A stretch of DNA of 64,000 nucleotides from the NCBI RefSeq assembly GCF_023715505.1, contig NZ_JAMBOH010000015.1:1-64000 (forward strand), in the 5' to 3' direction. Position 1 is the first letter of the stretch, and each line of letters opens with the position of its first letter. This stretch comes from Neobacillus cucumis. Its GTDB lineage: Bacteria; Bacillota; Bacilli; Bacillales_B; DSM-18226. The notes under the pieces were generated by a model, which was not told the origin of the DNA, did no database searches, and saw nothing but the letters and a program-made list of their open reading frames with translations. Positions 45,481-54,441 of the stretch are shown here, piece by piece. Position numbers and translations under genes: made by a program.

Positions 45481-46719
45481 ATGAAAAATCTACTCAAAAA
45501 ATGGAATCAAATCAGTCTGGTCAAGCAGATCATTATAGGTTTGGTTATTGGAATTATTCTAGCAGCAACAATTCCAGAAACAGCCAAACCTGTGGTCATC
45601 TTGGGTTCATTATTTGTAGGTGCGTTAAAAGCTATCGCACCTGTATTGGTCCTGTTCTTGGTTATGTCGGCCATTGCGCAACACAAAAAAGGGCGCCAAA
45701 CGAATATGAAATCTATTATCATCCTATACCTTTTAGGAACCTTTTTAGCCGGATTAACGGCTGTTATTGTAAGCTTTATTTTTCCTGTCAGTATATCCCT
45801 TTCAAAAAGTGCAGAGGACGTAACGGCGCCCGGCGGCGTGGTAGAAGTTCTCAAGTCCTTATTGTTGAACGTAGTCGATAACCCTGTTAAAGCAATCTAT
45901 AATGCCAACTATATCGGTATTTTAGCATGGGCCATCATTCTTGGAATGGCATTAAAAAATGCTTCTGACACAACTAAGACGTTGATATCTAACTTCTCAG
46001 ATGCCATATCCAAAATGGTTACTTGGGTGATCAAGTTCGCGCCATTTGGTATTATGGGGCTAGTAATCGATTCGATTACTACGAATGGAATCGACTCTCT
46101 GCTAAGCTATGGAAAATTACTAGCAGTATTAATTGGATGCATGCTCTTTGTTGCTTTTGTTATCAATCCAATCATTGTGTTCGTAAATATCCGTCAGAAC
46201 CCATACCCACTTGTTTTTAAGTGTTTAAAAGAAAGTGCAATTACAGCATTCTTTACACGCAGTTCAGCTGCAAACATTCCTGTAAATATGAGATTATGTG
46301 AAGACCTACGTTTAGATAAAGATTCCTATTCTGTATCGATTCCGTTAGGTGCTACGATTAATATGGCTGGGGCAGCAGTAACTATTTCTGTTTTAACACT
46401 TGCAGCCGTGCATACATTGGGCATCCATGTGGACATTCCTACAGCATTCATCCTCAGCGTATTATCCGCTGTTTGTGCTTGTGGCGCATCTGGGGTTGCT
46501 GGTGGATCACTCTTATTGATTCCTCTAGCCTGCAGCTTATTTGGAATTCCATCTGATGTTGCGATGCAAGTGGTAGGAGTGGGCTTTATCATCGGTGTAT
46601 TACAAGATTCGTTTGAAACGGCACTTAACTCTTCTACAGACGTCCTTTTTACAGCAAGTGCTGAATTTAAGAAGTGGCGTAAAGAAGGAAAAACAATTAA
46701 TATTCAAAAAGCCTCATAA
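45481..46719 (+). CDS. sstT: Sodium:serine/threonine symporter
   Basis: A 412-residue DAACS-family (glutamate transporter fold) permease. Landmarks: [19 protein letters not shown] in helix 1, [20 protein letters not shown] (hairpin 1 serine-rich motif), [20 protein letters not shown] (the NMDG-type cation site region) and [14 protein letters not shown] (hairpin 2). These match SstT rather than GltP/GltT. GGGGG before ATG 45481. A hairpin CTAGCA-agcaaa-TGCTAG lies in the leader; no known riboswitch seen. Confidence 0.9.
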   Translation: MKNLLKKWNQISLVKQIIIGLVIGIILAATIPETAKPVVILGSLFVGALKAIAPVLVLFLVMSAIAQHKKGRQTNMKSIIILYLLGTFLAGLTAVIVSFIFPVSISLSKSAEDVTAPGGVVEVLKSLLLNVVDNPVKAIYNANYIGILAWAIILGMALKNASDTTKTLISNFSDAISKMVTWVIKFAPFGIMGLVIDSITTNGIDSLLSYGKLLAVLIGCMLFVAFVINPIIVFVNIRQNPYPLVFKCLKESAITAFFTRSSAANIPVNMRLCEDLRLDKDSYSVSIPLGATINMAGAAVTISVLTLAAVHTLGIHVDIPTAFILSVLSAVCACGASGVAGGSLLLIPLACSLFGIPSDVAMQVVGVGFIIGVLQDSFETALNSSTDVLFTASAEFKKWRKEGKTINIQKAS

Positions 46720-46745
46720 TAAATGACAAAGCAGTGTGTTTGAAG

Positions 46746-46890
46746 TGCATCCCAAAAGTTAGAGTGAAAATCTAACTTTTGGGGTGTTTTTTTTATGGCT
46801 AAATATTAGTGAAGAATTTAAATTAATTCTAGTAAAAGAATATTAAGCAGGGAAATTGGATTATAAACAACTGGAATCCGAATATTACAA
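46746..46890 (+). mobile_element. IS3-family (IS150-type) left end with decayed OrfA
   Basis: TGCATCCCAAAAGTTAGAGT ... CTAACTTTTGGGGTG is followed by ATG 46795. After M-A-K-Y, one inserted base shifts to SEEFKLILVKEY, then a TAA, then AGKLDYKQLESEYY: the start of an IS150-type OrfA. The remainder of the element is missing. The palindromic end may terminate sstT. Confidence 0.65.
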
Positions 46891-47039
46891 TTGCAAAAAG
46901 AATGGCAGTGAAAAAATATGTTTTGGTTTAAACATAACTAATTCATAAATGATGACAAATTGCGTTCTAAAAGGAAAATATCATTTTAGATCGATTATAT
47001 TGGTAAAAACACATTCACCACACATAAAAATCTAAACAG

Positions 47040-47576
47040 GTGCAAACAAATATGGAGAAAGGATGTGTGAGATTTTTGGATTTTAGAAAAATATTTCTAC
47101 TAACAAATATGTTTTTATCCTGGATGACGGCATTATTCATAGGAAGAAATGCCATTAAAAAATACTTAGTAGCTTCCGTTATTCTAACAAAACTTGTCGA
47201 AATTCAATTTTCTTACGCAAGAAAGAAAAAGTGGTGGTGGTTTTATAAGACCCCATCATTCGATGGTATGTATCCTAACCATTGGGGGCCCTATCTAATG
47301 GGGTCGATGTGGATTTTAAAATTTACGTTTGGAAAATTCCCTTTATTTTTATTGGTGAATGCAATCGTAGACTTTCTTTATGCTTTCCCTGGTGTTTGGT
47401 TATATAAAAAATTAAAAATTGCCCACTTGAAAAGGATCAATAGGCTTCAATTCTTTTTATTTATGATGGTTAATGCATTGAATCTGTATATGGTTCAGTT
47501 TGTAGTTGCTAAAGTATCAAAGTGTTTCTCAACTAAAAACCTTGGAAAGTTTCAACCTAAATTTAAAAAGCATTAA
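47040..47576 (+). CDS. Hypothetical multi-helix membrane protein
   Basis: Up to 178 residues with about four helices. Trp- and aromatic-rich loops (KKKWWWFYKTPSFDGMYPNH, WGPYLMGSMWILKFTFGKFP) and a basic C-terminus. Loosely similar in style to CBO0543-type proteins, but not assignable. The first GTG (47040) lacks a good ribosome site; GAGAAAGGATG at 47052 suggests a start at a nearby GTG (47067) or TTG (47076). It ends 8 bases from the convergent DUF3891 gene. Confidence 0.6.
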   Translation: MQTNMEKGCVRFLDFRKIFLLTNMFLSWMTALFIGRNAIKKYLVASVILTKLVEIQFSYARKKKWWWFYKTPSFDGMYPNHWGPYLMGSMWILKFTFGKFPLFLLVNAIVDFLYAFPGVWLYKKLKIAHLKRINRLQFFLFMMVNALNLYMVQFVVAKVSKCFSTKNLGKFQPKFKKH

Positions 47577-47584
47577 GTTATATT

Positions 47585-48343
47585 TTAAATAAACGTTACT
47601 GTTCTTATTGAAGAGGGAGTATCGGTATATGCCTTTACTAATCCTTTTACCTTTATATCTTCTTTTTTTACTTCTTTTAATACTAATTGAACCTGTAACT
47701 CTTTCTTCAGAGGGGATAAAGAAAGCGAAACGGTTACTTGATTGGTCCATTGTGCATGAATAGGTTGATTGTTTGCGAAAGGGAATAATTGCGGGAATCC
47801 GTTACGAAAGAAGGGATGCTCATCCAATTTTTTTACCCCTGGTTTATTTAAGCAAATATAAAGGGAAAGGTTATCACAAAAACGTAAAATATTAAGATGA
47901 TATTTTAAATTTTTATCCTTTTCATCTATAGCCAACTCTTTTAAAAGATAGTGCTTCCTTTTGATTTCTTGTTTAAAAAATTGCTGTCCAATTGAATTGG
48001 GTTCTTTGTCGAAAAAAGAGGCGAAGTGTATACTACATAGAAGACCGGCATACTTATTCATTTTTTCTACTTCATCTATTCCTGTTTTGTAGTGAGTAGT
48101 CTTTTCTTCTATCGGGAAGTCTACAAAAGAGTAAGGTATTTGCTGTTGGTCGTTCCATAATGGGGCGGCATCTAAATCAATCCATCCACGATCATGTTTG
48201 TAGGCTGCAAGAACCACCTCTTCTTTTCTGTCTATCCCATAAAAAAAGTCATCGTTCCAATTTTGTGCGATTTCACCTGATATTTTTGCATGGTCATGTT
48301 GTGAAATCATGATAAAGTTTTGTTTATACTCACATATAATCAT
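47585..48343 (-). CDS. DUF3891 family protein
   Basis: A 252-residue cytoplasmic protein. The N-terminal ISQHDHAKISGEIAQNWND and AAYKHDRGWIDLDAAPLWN, with several His/Asp residues, resemble the HD-like helical core of DUF3891, found across Bacillus. The middle has LLCSIHFASFF and LRFCDNLSLYICL. Enzymatic activity is suspected from the conserved His/Asp set but not established. AAGGGA precedes ATG 48343. Confidence 0.8.
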   Translation of the reverse strand: MIICEYKQNFIMISQHDHAKISGEIAQNWNDDFFYGIDRKEEVVLAAYKHDRGWIDLDAAPLWNDQQQIPYSFVDFPIEEKTTHYKTGIDEVEKMNKYAGLLCSIHFASFFDKEPNSIGQQFFKQEIKRKHYLLKELAIDEKDKNLKYHLNILRFCDNLSLYICLNKPGVKKLDEHPFFRNGFPQLFPFANNQPIHAQWTNQVTVSLSLSPLKKELQVQLVLKEVKKEDIKVKGLVKAYTDTPSSIRTVTFI

Positions 48344-48373
48344 CTTTTAAATCCCTTCTATTTATAAGAATTA

Positions 48374-48560
48374 TTATTTAACCCGAGAGGCAGAAAAAAC
48401 AGCTTATTAGGTCACAATAAAAGTTATTTGTTCCCAAAAGGCAGTAAACAATTACTTAAAAGGTTATAATAGAAACTATTTATGCCCAAGAGGCGATCAA
48501 AAAAGGTTAAAACGTCACAAATAAATTTTTTTAGACCGAGAGGAAAAAATGCATTGGAAA
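48374..48560. repeat. Degenerate tandem repeat of about 51 bp, four units
   Basis: Cores CCCGAGAGGC (48382), CCCAAAAGGC (48433), CCCAAGAGGC (48485) and ACCGAGAGGA (48535) recur at 51, 52 and 50 bases. Each is preceded by TATTTA-like bases and followed by an A-rich run and GTCACAATAA-like or GTTATAATAG-like text. It lies upstream of the DUF3891 gene and of RNA cluster copy 2. The rest of the gap to 48892 has no gene. Confidence 0.6.
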
Positions 48561-48892
48561 GTCTCAATTCAAAATAATTGCGCTAAGAGACAGTAAGTTG
48601 GCCTTATTGGTAAATAAACCATGTTTATTCTCTATTAATAATACCTTTAGTAATATTCTATATGGGTAGTTGTTCGATTTCATTACATTGAAACAAATTT
48701 TGAATGAACAATTAAGCGTTAATCCAAAATATTATGAGTAACCGGGATTAAACAGATGTAACCATTCAGTAGCATTAAAGATTTTATAGGACTTTAGACC
48801 TACCAAAATTTACAGCTTTCATCCATTTGGAATACATGATATATTTCTCTTGTAAGTTCTTAACGGAACTTCGCGAAAGAGTTTTTTATTAC

Positions 48893-48983
48893 AGAGAAGT
48901 ACTCAAGAGGCTGAAGAGGCGCCCCTGCTAAGGGTGTAGGTCGGGTAACCGGCGCGAGGGTTCAAATCCCTTCTTCTCTGCCA
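48893..48983 (+). tRNA. tRNA-Ser (GCT), copy 2
   Basis: Same 91-base sequence as copy 1, with encoded CCA. Confidence 0.95.
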
Positions 48984-48992
48984 TATTATAAT

Positions 48993-49352
48993 GGGAATGT
49001 CTTGGTATCGACAGGGATAGTTTGAGCTTATATTGCGAGTCGAGGGATTCGGCCTCGTTAAAACGATAAAGCCTAATAACTGGCAAACAAAAAAACAACT
49101 TCGCTTTCGCTGCCTAATAACAGACGATAGCGGTTCCTCCCTCCATCGTCCATGTGGTAGGGTAAGGGACTCACTTTAAGTGGACTACGCCGAAATCCAC
49201 CGTCTGAGGATGACGGAAGAGAATAACCAGACTAGCTGCTTCCATTCCTGTCAGTAGGCTAAAGAAGTAAGTGAAATTAATTATACTGACTACACTCGTA
49301 GATGTATAAGTGGCAATATCTTTGCACACGGGTTCAACTCCCGTCATTTCCA
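48993..49352 (+). ncRNA. ssrA: tmRNA, complete
   Basis: About 360 bases with the tRNA-like ends GGGAATG/CATTTCC (one G-U), the 5' CGACAGGGAT element, TAACTGGC before the tag, and the T-arm ACGGGTTCAACTCCCGT. The tag frame starts at GGC 49082 and reads GKQKNNFAFAA, then TAA TAA (49115-49120), preceded by the alanine charged on the molecule. The middle retains the GGACTACGCC and CCGTCTGAGGATGACGG pseudoknot-type segments of Bacillus tmRNA. Discriminator A is followed by CTT, so CCA is not encoded. Rescues stalled ribosomes with SmpB, which is not encoded in this window. Confidence 0.92.
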
Positions 49353-49429
49353 CTTAAAAATTTTTAAAAAAATACTTGAATAAGCTTCATCTCATCAGTA
49401 TAATATAAACATGAAATGATGTTAGATAT

Positions 49430-49455
49430 GCCGGTTTAGCTCAATTGGTAGAGCA
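49430..49455 (+). pseudogene. Orphan 5' third of tRNA-Thr
   Basis: GCCGGTTTAGCTCAATTGGT + AGAGCA equals the first 26 bases of the tRNA-Thr at 49581. The following bases do not form an anticodon arm or a matching acceptor strand. Confidence 0.75.
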
Positions 49456-49580
49456 CGAACGAATAATCTTCCTGAATGGTCTTCAGCATACTGACCGAGT
49501 TGCTGCTTGCTTAAGCTTTCTGAGGTCAGGATGACGTTAACTATCGAGCGTGAACAAACTTATTATGATCACCATTATAT

Positions 49581-49656
<76 letters not shown>

Positions 49657-49692
49657 GAGTTTTTTTGCGATAGCAACATAACTCACCATTAT

Positions 49693-49764
49693 TCCGCAGT
49701 AGCTCAGTGGTAGAGCTATCGGCTGTTAACCGATCGGTCGTAGGTTCGAGTCCTACCTGCGGAG
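49693..49764 (+). tRNA. tRNA-Asn (GTT), copy 2
   Basis: Identical to 44787-44858, also followed by TCA instead of CCA. Confidence 0.93.
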
Positions 49765-49775
49765 TCATAGTCCAA

Positions 49776-49849
49776 CAAGGACACTAGGAACAGGTCAGGG
49801 CGGGAACGCAGCAGCCATAACTGGTGAAATTGTGTGGGCTATTACATAG
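49776..49849 (+). ncRNA. SRP-RNA-like hairpin, copy 2
   Basis: Same 74-base element as copy 1, with three to four substitutions (ACTGGTGAAATT for ACTAGTAAAATT, GGGCT for GGGTT), none in the domain IV hairpin. Confidence 0.65.
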
Positions 49850-49859
49850 GTCGAAACAA

Positions 49860-49902
49860 AAAACGCTAAACTCTTATAATTCGAGTTTAGCGTTTTTCTT
49901 TT
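49860..49902 (+). terminator. Terminator of RNA cluster copy 2
   Basis: AAACGCTAAACTC-loop-GAGTTTAGCGTTTTT. Confidence 0.88.
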
Positions 49903-49977
49903 TACATATAGCATGGAAAATGATTCAATATAAATAAGAAACTGAAGTTTATGATGTAATTAGAAGGAGTTGTTAAA

Positions 49978-50196
49978 ATGAAAAACGATAAAGACGTAAT
50001 CTCATTTGCTGCTAATAAAAAATGGCTTTCTATTCCGGAAGAAACACGTAGAATGCTTGAACAAAATGTTTGGTGTGGTTCTTGTGGGGATGTAGTCACA
50101 ATTGAAAAATATACTGTTGAAGACTCGCCTTCAGGAATCGAATTGCGTGGAAAATGTAAGAAATGTGGATATGAGGTAGCAAGGGTCATTGATTAG
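49978..50196 (+). CDS. Small zinc-ribbon protein
   Basis: A 72-residue product with WCGSCGDVV and GKCKKCGYEV: two CxxC pairs about 26 residues apart, a rubredoxin-like zinc ribbon. The N-terminus NKKWLSIPEETRRMLEQNV is helical. AAGGAG precedes ATG 49978. Function unknown; short Bacillus proteins of this type are common. Confidence 0.75.
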   Translation: MKNDKDVISFAANKKWLSIPEETRRMLEQNVWCGSCGDVVTIEKYTVEDSPSGIELRGKCKKCGYEVARVID

Positions 50197-50311
50197 TATT
50201 CCATACATCTATAATAACTCCTGATCATAGCAAAATATCCTAATAAAACTCGCCCTCTCGATTGATTTAACTAAAACAAAAAAACGTCATATGCGGTTCA
50301 AATAACTAGTC

Positions 50312-50343
50312 AGCCTCCCTATAATTCATTGGGAGGCTTTTTC
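50312..50343 (+). terminator. Terminator after the zinc-ribbon gene
   Basis: AGCCTCCC-loop-GGGAGGCT followed by TTTT. Confidence 0.85.
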
Positions 50344-50479
50344 AATAATCGACTAATTTGGTATGTAAAAGGTTGAATGGAAAAAGAGCCATAATTTTGA
50401 CTTGAAATGACTCTAAAAATGTGATTTTATAGATAGGTAAAATAACAAAATACGCTTTTAATATGGAGGAGCGAGAAGG

Positions 50480-50752
50480 ATGAAGTTTCCTAAAAATATA
50501 ATACTAGATTCTGTTGCTGAACGTAAAAGTCATCAAAGTTACGGACTTGAATTTGTTCAGGAACTTGGGAACGATGATGCTGGATATTCGGAGATGGTAG
50601 TCATTATCTTCAAATACAAAGATAAATTTTACAGTGTAGATATTCAGCATGTAAATGGAGAAAACAATTATGACCATTGGGATGATGAAGTTGATTGTCC
50701 AGAAGTAGTTAGGAAAGAAGCTATCCAATATTATTGGGAAGAAGTGAAATAA
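50480..50752 (+). CDS. Hypothetical acidic protein
   Basis: A 90-residue soluble product (MKFPKNIILDSVAERKSHQS at the start, YDHWDDEVDCPEVVRKEAIQ near the end), predicted mixed alpha/beta. GGAGGAG and GAAGGAT precede ATG 50480. Resembles small immunity-like or uncharacterised phage-type proteins only in size; no family recognised. Confidence 0.65.
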   Translation: MKFPKNIILDSVAERKSHQSYGLEFVQELGNDDAGYSEMVVIIFKYKDKFYSVDIQHVNGENNYDHWDDEVDCPEVVRKEAIQYYWEEVK

Positions 50753-50869
50753 AAAATTCGAGTTCTATTGATTCCTTGAGGTTTAGGTTAGTTCAAGAAG
50801 ATCGCTACTTAATATTGTTAATTATGTCTAATTTAAATAGATTAATAACCACTTGGGTCCGCTTTGAAG

Positions 50870-50903
50870 AAAACAGCGTATTTTTTTGCGCTGTTTTTTC
50901 TTT
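50870..50903 (+). terminator. Terminator of the 50480 gene
   Basis: AAAACAGCG-loop-CGCTGTTTT followed by TT. Confidence 0.75.
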
Positions 50904-51077
50904 TTTTATCAGATTCATCACTTATTATTACTTTTAAAAAGTTAAGATTATATAAATAGATGGATAAAGGGAGTTTGGATTCGTGTATTGAAGCTACCTT
51001 TTATTCACACGTATAATAACTATTATGCCTAAATGGTTATATTTACTCATTCATACTTGATATATAACATAAGAAAA

Positions 51078-51106
51078 GACGTGTGAATTGGCACACGTCC
51101 TTTTTT
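51078..51106 (+). terminator. Second hairpin in the 50.8-51.4 kb gap
   Basis: GACGTGTG-aattgg-CACACGTC followed by CTTTTTT. Its core sequence (ACGTGTGAATT) also occurs in the 9264 palindrome. Confidence 0.75.
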
Positions 51107-51386
51107 ATTAATCTTGTATTACAATAATTAATCTAATCTACCTATCTTTTGAAACTATTACCCATTCACTAGTTCCTAAGTTTCATTTTCCTCATTTCTA
51201 GTACCGTTTTCATTTTCTCCGTAATCGTTGCCAAATCGCGTCCTAATAGGAAAAAGGGACACTCTCTGTCTTCTTTTTCGCCGAATTATATCGTGTTGAC
51301 GCCATAATTAAATAGAATTAGATTTAAATACAAGAGTAATAGGATATTATTAAAAAGGTTTTCATAAACCAAAGGAGCATCACAAC

Positions 51387-53180
51387 ATGAAAAGCATTCA
51401 AAGCCGCTTATTTCTAATGCTTCTTATTTTTATCATCCTCCCGTATTTTTTGACGGTTTTCTTTATTTATGGTTATACCAAGAAGCTAGTGGAACGGCAT
51501 GAGCTCGAAGTCAGCCATAATCAAATGAAGAAAGCATCAAACGAGCTGGAGCAATACTTTGCTGATTTAGTCGGCCTCCCATATGTAACATACCGTAACC
51601 CTGATTTGTTCCGGATCTTTGAAGACGGGTTTCAAGATTCCATTTATTTCAACCCTATAGCAGTAAAAAACAGCATCGAAACGTTTTATCTCATGCGGGG
51701 CGAAATCCGGCAGATTCGTTTTTATATTGATAAAAGTAAAGAATCATTTACTGTTTATAATGCCATGGTCAGTACCCGTAAATCTCAGCCGGATCTAGTG
51801 AAAGAGGATTCAATTAAAAAGCTTTATCACTCTCATTCAAAGTATTTGATCGAGCCTCCTCATCCGATTGAGAATTATAATGACGCGGCTATTGTTCCTC
51901 AATCAGATAACACGATAGTGTTAACGATTCACCATAAAGTAATGGACGTACTTTCAAACAAATTTCTGGGAGTCATTACGCTTGATATTGATTTAAATGC
52001 TTATGCCCACCTATGTAACAGTCTTGTACAGAATGATGAGGAATCCGTATTACTTGTGGATACAGAGAACCGAGTCATGTACGCTAGTAACCGAGACCTT
52101 ATTGGAAAACCGGTTCCATCCAACTTGTTAAAGTCTATAAATAATTCGGGTGTGAAAAAGGGCAAAGAAATTATCCTGTCCAAAACGTTGTCAGGTCCTT
52201 TGCGACAATGGAAGTTAGTTAAGATCACACCTGAACAAGTATTATTTCACGATGTTAGGCAGACCGCCTATACCAACATCCTTGTAGGGATAGGGGTCGG
52301 ATTATTGGGCCTAATCATGATCGGAATTATTTCTTATATGATTACTAGACCCATTAAGATTCTCAGCAGAAAAGTGCAGAGCATTGAAGCCGGGAATATG
52401 GATGTTCCTTTTCATGACAATGGACAAGATGAAATTGGGCACTTGGAAAAACATATTAAGGAAATGATGAATCGGATCAATCTTCATATTGCCCGCGAGT
52501 ATAAACTGGAAATTGAAAATAGAAACAATCAATTAAGGGCATTAAAGTCCCAGGTGAATCCGCATTTCTTATTTAACGCTTTACAAACAATTGGTGCGGT
52601 TGCACTAAGAGCCAATTCTCCAAAGGTCTACGGATTGGTCACCTCCTTATCCAAAATGATGCGATACTCTATACGGGCCAATCAATGGGTCTTAGTCCGT
52701 GAGGAAGTTGATTATATAAAAACCTACTTGTCTCTACAAGTCGAGCGTTTTGGGAACGAGCTGAACTATACGATCCAACTAAACGAAACGATTCTAGAAA
52801 GAACGATTCCAAGTATGACACTTCAGCCGCTAGTGGAAAACTTCTTTAAACACTGTTATGAAGAAGGTTTCTACAATGCAAATTTGAACATCTATGGAGA
52901 AATACAAGGAGAAATACTTTACCTTGTAGTAGAAAATAATGGATCCAGTATGACATCTGAAGAATTGCAAACCCTCCGAAAAAATATTTATACGAAATCA
53001 AATGAAGGATCGTTTTCTATGGAGCATATTGGTCTGAAAAATATTCATAACCGTTTGGTCTTAAATTATGGGAAAAAGGGTGGTTTAGAATTAGATACCA
53101 ACCAAGGACAAGGTTTTATCGTTCGATTAATGATTCCAATAGAATCAAAGTTTACCAGTAATGAACTCGAAACATTGTAA
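51387..53180 (+). CDS. YesM-type sensor histidine kinase
   Basis: A 597-residue membrane kinase. Helix 1 at about 7-27, an extracellular sensing domain about 30-295, helix 2 about 297-320, HAMP (TRPIKILSRKVQSIEAG), a coiled linker, then the His_kinase domain with phospho-acceptor His 393 in SQVNPHFLFNALQTIG. The HATPase has PLVENFFKHCYEEG and GLKNIHNRL. AAGGAG precedes the ATG. The response regulator follows after 35 bases. By context it senses a sugar or levan fragment, perhaps through the binding protein encoded two genes on. Confidence 0.92.
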   Translation: MKSIQSRLFLMLLIFIILPYFLTVFFIYGYTKKLVERHELEVSHNQMKKASNELEQYFADLVGLPYVTYRNPDLFRIFEDGFQDSIYFNPIAVKNSIETFYLMRGEIRQIRFYIDKSKESFTVYNAMVSTRKSQPDLVKEDSIKKLYHSHSKYLIEPPHPIENYNDAAIVPQSDNTIVLTIHHKVMDVLSNKFLGVITLDIDLNAYAHLCNSLVQNDEESVLLVDTENRVMYASNRDLIGKPVPSNLLKSINNSGVKKGKEIILSKTLSGPLRQWKLVKITPEQVLFHDVRQTAYTNILVGIGVGLLGLIMIGIISYMITRPIKILSRKVQSIEAGNMDVPFHDNGQDEIGHLEKHIKEMMNRINLHIAREYKLEIENRNNQLRALKSQVNPHFLFNALQTIGAVALRANSPKVYGLVTSLSKMMRYSIRANQWVLVREEVDYIKTYLSLQVERFGNELNYTIQLNETILERTIPSMTLQPLVENFFKHCYEEGFYNANLNIYGEIQGEILYLVVENNGSSMTSEELQTLRKNIYTKSNEGSFSMEHIGLKNIHNRLVLNYGKKGGLELDTNQGQGFIVRLMIPIESKFTSNELETL

Positions 53181-53215
53181 TCTCTAAGTTAGCTGTAAGG
53201 AGGAGGAATGGAGAT

Positions 53216-54394
53216 ATGAAGGCTCTCATTGTAGATGATGAATATAACGTCCGTTATGTCATAAGCCAGTTTGGCCAGTGGGAGAAAAATGGTATTACAG
53301 ACCTATTGGAAGCAAGAAACGGGGAAGAAGCAAAAAGAATCATACAGAAGGAAAAACCAGAGATCATTTTTACCGATGTAAAAATGCCTGGCATGAGCGG
53401 GATCGAAATGATTGAGTGGCTCGACAGTATTTCTTATCCCGGCAAGGTCATTTTCATTACAGGATATGACGATTATTCCTTTATGCGAAAGGCAATTAAG
53501 TACAACAGCTTCGATTATTTATTAAAACCAATCGAGGTGGAACCCTTTAATCATACCTTGGAAGAAGCGGTAAAATCGTGGGCAAATGAAGAGGTAGACC
53601 GTAAATACAAAGAAACTGGTGTGTATGACGATGTGAAAAGGCTCCGTATCAATCAAATCGTCACAGAGGCTTGCATAGGCGAGTTTTTTGACCCTGCCGA
53701 AATTGCTTCCTCTTTGCCAACGGCTGACGAATATGACCTTACCCTCATTTCTTTTTACCAAATGCATCATTCCGCCCCGTATATCCAGTTGTTAGCTGAA
53801 GAGTTGGTATATAAGGAATGGGGAAATGCCTTTGAACTTCAGAATGACCATAGTCTTTGTCTGGTGATTACCGTTAAAGGAGTCTGGCTATCTGTCGAAG
53901 AATGGATCAGCCAACAGTTTGATATTCCTGTCCGCCTTGTCAATGGTGAATCATTGAAGTCAATGGAGGTTCTTCCTATAGCTTTTAAAACTTTACAAAT
54001 GGAGTTGGAAGTTCAACATTTCAGAGCTATTCACCGTTTGAACGATTTAGATAATGCCTGCCGCATGCGGAACATTGTTCATTATGTAGACACGTATTAC
54101 ATGGAAGAGCTGACGCTGGAAAAACTCTCAAGCCGATTTTTCTTAAGTCGTGAACATATTTCTAGAAAGTTTAAACAAGAAACGGGGATGACCCTGTCCA
54201 AATACATGACGAAACTAAGGATTGATCAAGCAAAATCTAGGTTAAGAGAATCAGATGAAAGTATACTTTCTATTTCTCTCATGCTCGGATACCAGGATGA
54301 GAAATACTTCTCCAAACTATTCAAAAAAGTCATGGGTTTAACCCCTTTTGAATACCGAAACCATGTAAAAAAGCAACAAACGGAGGGCTTCTGA
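53216..54394 (+). CDS. YesN-type response regulator with AraC output
   Basis: A 392-residue regulator. Receiver domain 1-120 (ALIVDDEYN acidic pair, phospho-Asp 54 in IIFTDVKMPGMSG, KPIE lysine), a middle linker, and an AraC double HTH at the C-terminus (about 290-388: LEKLSSRFFLSREHISRKFK and SISLMLGYQDEKYFSKLFKK). AAGGAGGAGG precedes ATG 53216. Partner of the kinase; likely activates the downstream binding-protein and levan genes. Confidence 0.93.
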   Translation: MKALIVDDEYNVRYVISQFGQWEKNGITDLLEARNGEEAKRIIQKEKPEIIFTDVKMPGMSGIEMIEWLDSISYPGKVIFITGYDDYSFMRKAIKYNSFDYLLKPIEVEPFNHTLEEAVKSWANEEVDRKYKETGVYDDVKRLRINQIVTEACIGEFFDPAEIASSLPTADEYDLTLISFYQMHHSAPYIQLLAEELVYKEWGNAFELQNDHSLCLVITVKGVWLSVEEWISQQFDIPVRLVNGESLKSMEVLPIAFKTLQMELEVQHFRAIHRLNDLDNACRMRNIVHYVDTYYMEELTLEKLSSRFFLSREHISRKFKQETGMTLSKYMTKLRIDQAKSRLRESDESILSISLMLGYQDEKYFSKLFKKVMGLTPFEYRNHVKKQQTEGF

Positions 54395-54441
54395 TACGTT
54401 GCCACTTCTTCTAATTGACATCACAAAAATGGGGGGTAGGA

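Larger units (their letters stand above)
50753..51386. other. 634-base gap with two terminators
   Basis: Holds hairpins at 50870 and 51078 and the promoter region of the two-component operon. No open frame with a ribosome site was found. Confidence 0.5.

Noticed and set aside
45462..45881. 139-codon frame over the sstT start
   Set aside because: Out-of-frame shadow of sstT.
48374..48560. CRISPR-like array
   Set aside because: Units are degenerate over their whole length with no constant repeat and unique spacer, and no cas genes are present.
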